A program made the position numbers and the translations under genes. This document shows, piece after piece, positions 8,561-15,516 of a stretch of 64,000 bases of DNA. The stretch is taken from positions 60,222-124,221 of the forward strand of contig NZ_JAFEMD010000015.1 in the NCBI RefSeq assembly GCF_016892765.1, given 5' to 3'. The stretch's first letter is position 1. The number at the start of each line of letters is the position of its first letter. The DNA is from Microvirga arvi (GTDB lineage: Bacteria; Pseudomonadota; Alphaproteobacteria; Rhizobiales; Beijerinckiaceae). Below the pieces are notes generated by a model. The model was not told the DNA's origin and searched no databases. It was given only the letters and a program-made list of their open reading frames with translations.

Positions 8561-11005
8561 ATGCGGATGACAGCAATGCAAACGGGAACGCAGCAGGTCA
8601 AACAGAAGACCAGGCGCAACGACAGTCCAGCAGAGACATGGCTGGAGGAGCTCGCCCGTGCACAGGCGAAGGTCGCTCAAGTCTATCAGGAGCGGTGCAC
8701 AAACGCCGTGCAGCATTATCTCGACGCGATGAAGGCCGCGAGCGAGCCATGGACGGATGCGTCCATGCGTTCGATGACGCCGCTGGATCTCTGGCGCGAC
8801 GCCGGTTCGTATTGGGTCGATTTCACGCAACGCTCCATCCTGTTCTGGGACACGTTGCGCCAGCGCGGCAACAATTGGATCGACCATGAGAAGGCCGGCA
8901 AGCCGCCGCTGCTGGATTTCGAGTGGGAGACCATCGCCGACGCCCGCACCTTCAAACGTCCTGCCAACTACGCCCTCGTGCGCATCATCCCGCCAGACGG
9001 CACCAGGACCGATCCGGAGCGCCGGCCCTTCGTCATCATCGATCCGCGTGCCGGTCACGGGCCGGGTATCGGCGGGTTCAAGCAGGATTCGCAGGTCGGG
9101 GTGGCGCTCAAGGCGGGGCACCCGGTGTACTGCGTGATCTTCTTTCCCGAACCGGTTCCCGGACAGACCCTGGCGGATGTCTCGCGCGCCGAGGCCGAGT
9201 TCCTTCGCGTGGTCGGGGAGCGTCATCCGAAGACCCGCAAGCCGGTCGTGGTCGGCAACTGCCAGGGCGGCTGGGCCTCCATGCTGGTTGGCGCCATGGA
9301 GCCGGACCTCGTCGGCCCCATCGTCATCAACGGGGCCCCGATGTCGTACTGGGCTGGCAATGATGGCGAGAACCCGATGCGCTATGCCGGCGGCATTCTC
9401 GGCGGCACGTGGCCGGCGCTCTTCGCAAGTGATCTTGGCGCTGGCCAGTTCGACGGCGCCCACCTCGTCGAGAACTTCGAGTACCTCAACCCCGCCAACA
9501 CGTACTTCGACAAATATTACACCCTCTTCTCCAAAATCGATACCGAGCCGGAGCGCTTCCTCGACTTTGAGCGCTGGTGGGGCGGCTTCTTCCTGATGGA
9601 CCGGCAGGAGATCAGGTGGATCGTCGAGAACCTGTTCGTGGGGAACAATCTCGCGGACGGCGAGGCGGAATGGTCCGAGGGGCGTGCTTTCGACTTGCGG
9701 GCGATTCAAACACCCATCATCGTGTTCGCCTCGCTCGGCGACAACATCACGCCGCCGCAACAGGCATTCAATTGGGTCGCGGACATCTACCCGACCACGG
9801 AAGCCCTCAAGGCGAACGGTCAGGTGATCGTCGGCCTGATGCACGAGAGCGTCGGCCATCTCGGCATCTTCGTGTCCGGTGCGGTTGCCAAGCGCGAGCA
9901 CACGCAGATCGTCGACCTCATCGAGTACATCGAACATCTTCCGCCGGGACTCTACGGCATGCAGGTCGAGGAGCAGAAGACGAACGGGAGCGTGCGCTAC
10001 GACGTGCTGCTGACCGAGCGGCGGGTGGAGGATCTTCAGATCCTGCAGAAGTACGGCCGCAAGGACGAGATGCCGTTCAAAACGGTGGAGGCAACCTCTG
10101 AGGCGCTCGCCTCCACCTATGAAACCTTCGTGCACCCTCTCGTTTCAGCGATGGTGACACCTACGGGTGCTGCCATGAGGCGGGCCACGCATCCCCAACG
10201 GGCGCAGCGCTGGGCGGTCTCGGATCTCAATCCCTTCCTATGGCCGCTCAGAGGCATGGCCGACATGGCCCGCGCGAACCGGTCACCGCGCGACAACGAT
10301 GGCCCGATGGTCCGAATGGAGCGCTTGACGGCCGCTGCCACCTCCGCTTCGTGGGATCTCTATCGCGACCTGCGCGATGCATCTGTCGAAAACACCTTCT
10401 TTCGCACTTATGGCCCAGTCAGCATCGGCCTCGCCGCAGCGGACAAGGAAGAGACTGTCGAGGAGCCCGTCGACGCGCGGAATGCTCCCATGGTCAAGGA
10501 GGCGCTGGCGCATATCGAGGAGGGCGACCGGACGAAGGCGATGGTCCGGACGGCGCTCCTGCTGATGAAGGCCGGCACCGGTCGACGCAGGCTTTCGACC
10601 ATGAAACGGGCGCGCGAACTCGTCGGACGGGAGATTGGTCTTCTCGACATGCCGGCGGACGCTGCCCAGGAGATCATCCGCTCGCAATCCTACATCGTCG
10701 ACTTCGAACCGGTGAAGGCGCTCACGGCACTTCCGAAGCTCCTGCGGACCTCCGCAGACCGGCGCAAGCTGCTCGATCTCCTTGACCGCTTGGAGGGCCA
10801 GATCGAGGCCAACGAGAAGCAGCTCATCCTGCTCGGCGAGATCCGGCGCCTCCTCGCCGAAGACAACACAGACGACAAGACGAAAGTCGAGCTCATTACC
10901 GTGGCGCCGGCGGAAAGAGGGGCTGAAGACCGCCCCGAGGTGGCGGCGAGGCGAGGATCCGCTCGTCACACCGGTGACAAACGACGCACGAGAGCAAGGT
11001 CATGA
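8561..11005 (+). CDS. DUF3141 family PHA-synthase-like alpha/beta-hydrolase
   Basis: An 814-residue protein related to polyhydroxyalkanoate synthases. The expected nucleophile elbow reads GNCQGGWASMLVG, a GxCxG box with cysteine as in PhaC rather than the serine of lipases. Downstream are ASLGDNITPPQQAFNW (Asp region) and LMHESVGHLGIFVSG (His region). The C-terminal third is an alpha-helical extension rich in charged residues. Family function is not settled; transfer or hydrolysis of an acyl group from a CoA or ACP thioester is plausible given its place between ackA and fabI. No clear ribosome binding site precedes 8561, so the exact start is uncertain. Confidence 0.82.
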   Translation: MRMTAMQTGTQQVKQKTRRNDSPAETWLEELARAQAKVAQVYQERCTNAVQHYLDAMKAASEPWTDASMRSMTPLDLWRDAGSYWVDFTQRSILFWDTLRQRGNNWIDHEKAGKPPLLDFEWETIADARTFKRPANYALVRIIPPDGTRTDPERRPFVIIDPRAGHGPGIGGFKQDSQVGVALKAGHPVYCVIFFPEPVPGQTLADVSRAEAEFLRVVGERHPKTRKPVVVGNCQGGWASMLVGAMEPDLVGPIVINGAPMSYWAGNDGENPMRYAGGILGGTWPALFASDLGAGQFDGAHLVENFEYLNPANTYFDKYYTLFSKIDTEPERFLDFERWWGGFFLMDRQEIRWIVENLFVGNNLADGEAEWSEGRAFDLRAIQTPIIVFASLGDNITPPQQAFNWVADIYPTTEALKANGQVIVGLMHESVGHLGIFVSGAVAKREHTQIVDLIEYIEHLPPGLYGMQVEEQKTNGSVRYDVLLTERRVEDLQILQKYGRKDEMPFKTVEATSEALASTYETFVHPLVSAMVTPTGAAMRRATHPQRAQRWAVSDLNPFLWPLRGMADMARANRSPRDNDGPMVRMERLTAAATSASWDLYRDLRDASVENTFFRTYGPVSIGLAAADKEETVEEPVDARNAPMVKEALAHIEEGDRTKAMVRTALLLMKAGTGRRRLSTMKRARELVGREIGLLDMPADAAQEIIRSQSYIVDFEPVKALTALPKLLRTSADRRKLLDLLDRLEGQIEANEKQLILLGEIRRLLAEDNTDDKTKVELITVAPAERGAEDRPEVAARRGSARHTGDKRRTRARS

Positions 11006-11808
11006 ACGATCAACCGAATGAACTGACCAAAGCTGCCATTCAATCGAAGATCCTCCACGGCAAGCGCGCCCTCGTCATGGGCATCGCGAACGGAAATTCG
11101 ATCGCCTTCGGCTGCGCGCGGGTCTTCCGCCAGCTCGGGGCCGATCTCGCGGTGACCTACCTCAACGAAAAGGCCCGGCCGCATGTCGAGCCGCTTGCCA
11201 AGGAACTCGGGGCTTCGATCTTTGCACCTTGCGACGTGGCTCAGAGCGGCCAGCTCGAGGCCGTGTTCAGGCAGATCCGCGAGACCTGGGGCAGCCTCGA
11301 CATTGCGCTCCATTCCATTGCCTTCGCACCGAAGGAGGATCTTCAGGGGCGGCTCGTCGACAGTTCCGACGAGGGATTCAAGGTGGCGATGGACATCTCC
11401 TGCCATTCCTTCGTGCGCATGGCGCGGCTCGCCGAACCGCTGATGCCCGACGGCGGGACGCTTCTGGCGATGAGCTATCACGGCGCCAACAAAGTCGTTC
11501 CGAATTACAACCTCATGGGCCCGGTGAAGGCAGCCTTGGAGAGCGCAGTCCGCTACCTCGCATATGAATTGGGGGACAAACACATCCGGGTGCACGCCGT
11601 CTCGCCTGGCCCTCTCAAGACCAGGGCGGCCTCCGGCCTGAAGGACTTTGACGTTCTTCTCACCGAAGCCATCGAGCGGGCGCCCATCGGCGAACTCGTC
11701 GATATCGATGACGTGGGACTGACGGCCGCGTACCTGACCACGCCGTTCGCCCGGCGCCTCACCGGAACGACTACCTATGTCGACGGCGGGCTCAGCATCA
11801 TGGCCTGA
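11002..11808 (+). CDS. fabI: Enoyl-[acyl-carrier-protein] reductase (FabI type)
   Basis: A 268-residue short-chain dehydrogenase of the FabI group that reduces enoyl-ACP with NAD(P)H in fatty acid synthesis. Visible features are the FabI-type nucleotide-binding start GKRALVMGIANGNSIAFGCA, HSIAFAPKEDLQGR, the catalytic Tyr-x6-Lys (YNLMGPVK) and the C-terminal GTTTYVDGGLSIMA. It overlaps the DUF3141 gene by four bases (ATGA), so the two are coupled. A FabI outside the fatty acid synthesis genes and behind pta-ackA-DUF3141 suggests an accessory role, perhaps in consuming reducing power or remodelling lipids under low oxygen. Confidence 0.88.
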   Translation: MNDQPNELTKAAIQSKILHGKRALVMGIANGNSIAFGCARVFRQLGADLAVTYLNEKARPHVEPLAKELGASIFAPCDVAQSGQLEAVFRQIRETWGSLDIALHSIAFAPKEDLQGRLVDSSDEGFKVAMDISCHSFVRMARLAEPLMPDGGTLLAMSYHGANKVVPNYNLMGPVKAALESAVRYLAYELGDKHIRVHAVSPGPLKTRAASGLKDFDVLLTEAIERAPIGELVDIDDVGLTAAYLTTPFARRLTGTTTYVDGGLSIMA

Positions 11809-11851
11809 TGGGTTCGTTTTGATGAGAGAAGAACAACAACAGGAGGTGCTG

Positions 11852-11953
11852 ATGACTTCAAGTCTCTGGCCCCTGAAGCAATTCGAAGGCATCGTCACGT
11901 TCGAACCGGTGCCTAAGCGTTCCTGGGAGTGTCGCTATGGCCTCATCGCTTAA
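11852..11953 (+). CDS. 33-residue small ORF upstream of the YibI-like gene
   Basis: The peptide MTSSLWPLKQFEGIVTFEPVPKRSWECRYGLIA is below usual length cut-offs, but its ATG has a near-perfect AGGAGGTG site eight bases upstream, the strongest in this stretch. Its last 17 bases overlap the start of the next gene in another frame, the arrangement of a coupled leader peptide or small protein. Function unknown. Confidence 0.45.
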   Translation: MTSSLWPLKQFEGIVTFEPVPKRSWECRYGLIA

Positions 11954-12419
11954 TCCTGCCGCTCCCCACCATCTACCGTCTTTCATCACCGCTCCCGGCG
12001 AGACGGATGTCCTGATGGTGGTCGTGGCCGTGTTCCTGGTCATCACCGTTCTGGCTGTAGGACTGCTGTTCCTGCGCTTGCATACCTTGCCGGAGCGCAT
12101 GGCGCACAAGTCTCACAAACTGCAATTCGAGATCGTCGCCGTGTTGGGCCTGCTTGCCCTGTTCACACACATGCACATCTTCTGGGTGGCCGGTCTGCTA
12201 CTGGCGCTAATCGATATTCCTGACTTCGGAAATCCTCTTCGCAGGATGGCCGGATCGCTCGAGAAGATCGCCGGCATGAGGCCGGGTGAGGGTGCCTACG
12301 AGGCGCCTGACGAGATTGGTGTCGACACGGAGCCAACCGAAGCTCCGGGCGAGCGTGAGGCTGAAGTGCCGAAGACGATCCCGTTGCCTCGGATGCCGAA
12401 GGAGCGGACCCATGCTTGA
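11937..12419 (+). CDS. YibI-like (DUF3302-type) inner membrane protein
   Basis: A 160-residue protein with two membrane helices (VLMVVVAVFLVITVLAVGLLFL and FEIVAVLGLLALFTHMHIFWVAGLLLALI) and a hydrophilic acidic tail. The segment LPERMAHKSHKLQFEIV resembles the loop of E. coli YibI (DUF3302), and, as with yibI-yibH, an HlyD-type gene follows directly with an eight-base overlap. It probably acts with that protein in an inner-membrane complex of unknown substrate. The start follows GGGAG. Confidence 0.7.
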   Translation: MASSLNPAAPHHLPSFITAPGETDVLMVVVAVFLVITVLAVGLLFLRLHTLPERMAHKSHKLQFEIVAVLGLLALFTHMHIFWVAGLLLALIDIPDFGNPLRRMAGSLEKIAGMRPGEGAYEAPDEIGVDTEPTEAPGEREAEVPKTIPLPRMPKERTHA

Positions 12420-13644
12420 GCTTATTTTCTGCTCCCTGCTGACGATCTTTCCGGATTATCTCTATCGCCGCTTTGCCCAGGGCAAGCGCATCGGCAAGGA
12501 AATCACGCTCTTCTCGGTCTGGTTCGAGCTGAGATGGGGCATCATTGCGTGCCTGATGCTCACGATCGGGCTGATCACGGTGATCTTCTACAATCACCCT
12601 TCGACCACGAATGCCACGGCATTCTTCCGCACCATCCCAGTCCTACCCGAAACCAACGGGCGGGTCGCCGAGGTGTATGTCAGCTTCAGCGGCGAGGTCC
12701 AACAGGGCGCGCCGATCTTCAGGCTCGACAGCTCGGCCCAAGAGGCGGCGGTTGAATCTGCCAGGCGCAAGATAGCCGAGACCGATGCGGCGCTGGTCGT
12801 CGCGCGCACCGATGTCCTTGCCGCCGAGGCCAAGATCCAGGAGGCCAAGAGTTCCTATCAGCAGGCCGTGGACGAACTGGCAACCAAGCAGGAGATCTAC
12901 CGTCGCAACCCGGGCGCCGTCGCCGTCAGGGATATCGAAAAACTCGAAGTTGTCGTGCAAGGGCGCCAGAGCACAATCGATGGCGCCATGGCCGCCAAGC
13001 AAACGGTCGAGGCGCAGATCTCGACTCTCCTGCCGGCCCAGAAGGCGAGCGCCCAGGCTGCTTTGGCTCAGGCCGAAGTGGATCTGGCGAAGACAGTCGT
13101 TCGCGCCGGTGTGAGCGGGCGGGTGGAGCAGTTCACCCTGCGGGTGGGCGACATCGTCAACCCGTTCATGCGTCCGGCCGGGATCCTGATCCCGGAGGGC
13201 GCCGGGCGGGGACGCCTGCAGGCCGGCTTCGGACAGATCGAGGCCCAGGTGATGAAGGTCGGCATGGTGGCCGAAGCCACCTGTGCCTCGAAGCCCTGGA
13301 CGGTGATCCCGATGGTGGTGACGCAGGTGCAGGACTTCATCGCTGCCGGCCAGATCCGCAGCGGTGAGCAGCTGCTGGACGCACAGCAGGTCGTGCGGCC
13401 CGGCACGATCCTGGTCTATCTTGAGCCTCTCTACGAGGGTGGGTTTGATGGTGTCTCACCCGGCAGCTCTTGCATCGCCAATGCCTATACCAGCAATCAC
13501 GACCTGATCGAGTCAGGCAACGTCAGCACCACGAGAGGCTTCATTCTTCACGCGGTGGATGCGGTCGGGCTCGTGCATGCCATGATCCTGAGGATTCAGG
13601 CGCTGGTGTTCCCGATCCAGACCCTCGTGCTCGGCGGACATTGA
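12412..13644 (+). CDS. HlyD family membrane fusion protein (YibH-like)
   Basis: A 410-residue periplasmic adaptor with one N-terminal membrane helix (WGIIACLMLTIGLITVIFY), a biotinyl-lipoyl hairpin (IPVLPETNGRVAEVYVSFSGEVQQGAPIFRLDS), a long coiled coil (about residues 105-245) and a beta-barrel (VVRAGVSGRVEQFTLRVGDIV). Such proteins link inner-membrane transporters to the outer membrane. There is no adjacent ABC or MFS pump, only the YibI-like partner, as in E. coli yibIH. The start at 12412 overlaps the end of the upstream gene. Confidence 0.87.
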   Translation: MLELIFCSLLTIFPDYLYRRFAQGKRIGKEITLFSVWFELRWGIIACLMLTIGLITVIFYNHPSTTNATAFFRTIPVLPETNGRVAEVYVSFSGEVQQGAPIFRLDSSAQEAAVESARRKIAETDAALVVARTDVLAAEAKIQEAKSSYQQAVDELATKQEIYRRNPGAVAVRDIEKLEVVVQGRQSTIDGAMAAKQTVEAQISTLLPAQKASAQAALAQAEVDLAKTVVRAGVSGRVEQFTLRVGDIVNPFMRPAGILIPEGAGRGRLQAGFGQIEAQVMKVGMVAEATCASKPWTVIPMVVTQVQDFIAAGQIRSGEQLLDAQQVVRPGTILVYLEPLYEGGFDGVSPGSSCIANAYTSNHDLIESGNVSTTRGFILHAVDAVGLVHAMILRIQALVFPIQTLVLGGH

Positions 13645-13767
13645 GAGCAACTTGGAAGAAGTGCTGTGGCGACGATCCTGTTCGAGCGAATCTCGGCTTC
13701 AGCCGCCTGGAACAGGTGAAAGCAACCCATTCACTCTGTCGAGCGCCAACCGCAAGGAGGATGACCC

Positions 13768-14109
13768 ATGACCATCGTATCAACGAGATCCACGCTGTCT
13801 GACACGATGCGCAGCGCACAGGAATTCGCCCTGTCGAGCGGAACCAATCAGGCGCTGGCAAAGGCTGCAGAAGCCTGGTTCGGCGCGACTGCCGAATGCC
13901 AGCGCGAGATGATCGGCTTCGTGTCCATGCGGCTTGAGAAGGACGGCGATGCCACCCGCGAAATGATGGGCTGCAAGAACCTTGCGGACGTGGCGGCCAT
14001 CCAATCCCGCTGGGTGGAAGAGACCTTGCGCGATTACAACGCCGAGACGACCAAACTGATGGCCATCTGCACAAAATCTGTCAACGGCGGAGCCCGCTCC
14101 AAGGAATGA
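13768..14109 (+). CDS. Phasin family protein
   Basis: A 113-residue helical protein with the phasin_2 pattern: QEFALSSGTNQALAKAAEAWFGATAECQREMIGFVSMRLEKD, then NLADVAAIQSRWVEETLRDYNAETTKL. Phasins coat polyhydroxyalkanoate granules or associate with membranes. A strong AAGGAGGATG site precedes the ATG. Its position after the DUF3141 and HlyD genes fits a PHA or acyl-metabolism setting, but its own promoter is unclear. Confidence 0.8.
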   Translation: MTIVSTRSTLSDTMRSAQEFALSSGTNQALAKAAEAWFGATAECQREMIGFVSMRLEKDGDATREMMGCKNLADVAAIQSRWVEETLRDYNAETTKLMAICTKSVNGGARSKE

Positions 14110-14198
14110 TGGCCTTCAATCGTCGCTCACCCGTCTGCCGGACGTGTTCGCGTCAGGCGCAATCTGCCATGCATTGGAGCCTGCGTCCGCACGATGCG

Positions 14199-14402
14199 CT
14201 AGTGAAACCGCCGCGCTGACTCCACGTCTCGGATGTGCACCAGCCGGTTGAGCTTGTGCTGATCCACGCCCAGTTCTCCCGCCCATTCGCTCAGGGCCGA
14301 ACTGTATAGCTGAGCGAGGAAGCGCGTCGGGTTCTCCGCGCCCCCTTTGAGCCTCGCGAGCTCGCTGAGAGCTTGTTTCAGAATCGCACGATTTACGGGC
14401 AT
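14199..14402 (-). CDS. Small hypothetical protein
   Basis: A 67-residue protein starting MPVNRAILKQALSELARLKGG. The start at 14402 is preceded by GAGGTG; a longer frame reaching 14492 is possible. It is divergent from the glycine-rich protein gene and regulon promoter copy 5. It has no signal peptide and no recognised domain; the helical, charged character suggests a small soluble or DNA-associated protein. Confidence 0.45.
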   Translation of the reverse strand: MPVNRAILKQALSELARLKGGAENPTRFLAQLYSSALSEWAGELGVDQHKLNRLVHIRDVESARRFH

Positions 14403-14577
14403 CGTCGCACCTCGTTCGAGAGTGAGCAATCTGCGTTCAAGAGCACTTACGGTCAAAGGTTCAAAAGGCTTACGAGGCAACCTGCCTCCCAAACGGCCGA
14501 GCTAGCCGGGCGCGGGCCGCCAAGAGCGAGAAACACTTGCAGAGGTGCGGGATCCCGCGACCCCTGCGTCACAAAAT

Positions 14578-14630
14578 GCCAAGCGCTTGTCCCGGATGAT
14601 CAAGCAGGCTCTCCCGACGGGATCACAATG
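14578..14630 (+). promoter_or_regulatory. Regulon promoter copy 5
   Basis: GCCAAG (14578), CTTGTCCC and ATCAAGCA (to 14606) at standard spacing, then TCACAATG at 14623-14630 as the -10 after 16 nt. The glycine-rich exported protein starts about 60 nt downstream. Confidence 0.75.
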
Positions 14631-14689
14631 ATCCTCATCATGACGGCCTGCCTCGTGCCGTGCACCTGGCGGCGAAATGGAGGATGGCG

Positions 14690-15385
14690 ATGAACAAGCT
14701 TCTATTGGCTTTCGGCGCCCTTTTGGCAGGCGCTCTTCTGATCCCAGATGTCGCTGACGCCCAGCGCGGTGGTCGCGGCGGGGGTGGCTTCGGCGGCGGC
14801 GCCCGCATGGGCGGAGGCGGCTTCGGCGGTGGCGGCGCCCGCATGGGTGGGTTCAGGGGTGGCGGCTTCGGCGGCTCTCGGATGTATGTCCCGCGCGGCG
14901 GGGTCACCAGCGTCGGCAGCATCCGTAGCGGGGCGATTGCCGCTCGACCCGGCGTGCCAGGCCGCATGGCCGGCATCGGCCCGGGAGCCGGGGGCTTCCG
15001 TCAGGCGGCGATTAACAACCCTGGCCGCTACGGCAATCGAGGCGACTGGCGCTATGGCGTGCGGGGCGGGCGCTACCCCTATTACGGTGGACGCTATCCC
15101 TATTATGGCGGGCGCTATCCCTACTATGGCGGCTGGGGCTGGGGAGCCGCCGGGCTGGCCACCGGAGCGGTCATCGGGGCGGCGGCCACGTATCCGTACT
15201 ACAACTATCCGTACTCCACGTATCCCTACTCCACGTACCAGACCCCGGTCGCGTCGGCGGACGGCGGCTATTGTGCGACCTCGGTCCGCACCTGCGCCTT
15301 GACCAGCGCGGCTCCGGTCGGGACCGGGTGCTCCTGCCGCACCTCAGGAGGCAGAGCCCGCGGCTCGGTCGTGGCAGGCTACTGA
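14690..15385 (+). CDS. Glycine/tyrosine-rich exported protein
   Basis: A 231-residue secreted or envelope protein. The start at 14690 follows GGAGGATGG. The signal peptide ends around residue 24 (IPDVADA). It is followed by a Gly-rich stretch (RGGGGFGGG repeats), three GGRYPYY repeats and a Pro-Tyr-rich segment. The C-terminal cysteine pattern, YCATSVRTCALTS then GTGCSCRTSGGRARGSV, recurs in small rhizobial envelope proteins. Function unknown. Driven by promoter copy 5. Confidence 0.75.
   Translation: MNKLLLAFGALLAGALLIPDVADAQRGGRGGGGFGGGARMGGGGFGGGGARMGGFRGGGFGGSRMYVPRGGVTSVGSIRSGAIAARPGVPGRMAGIGPGAGGFRQAAINNPGRYGNRGDWRYGVRGGRYPYYGGRYPYYGGRYPYYGGWGWGAAGLATGAVIGAAATYPYYNYPYSTYPYSTYQTPVASADGGYCATSVRTCALTSAAPVGTGCSCRTSGGRARGSVVAGY
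15071..15133 (+). repeat. Three 21-bp tandem repeats inside the glycine-rich gene
   Basis: Three consecutive 21-base units, each starting CGCTAYCCCTAYTA, encode three RYPYYGG heptapeptides. The silent differences between units show they are selected at the protein level. Confidence 0.8.
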
Positions 15386-15516
15386 CCTCAACACAACTAG
15401 GGGTGTCCGACGGACCGGAATGGAGCGATCTATCCGAGGCGGCGGACACCTTGGACCAGAGTGACTCTCGGTGTTGGGAACTTTCCGATGCCGGGCGTTG
15501 CAGGAGGGAACCTCGG

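Noticed and set aside
8333..10135. 600-codon minus-strand frame opposite the DUF3141 gene
   Set aside because: Antisense shadow; the plus-strand gene has family motifs and operon context.
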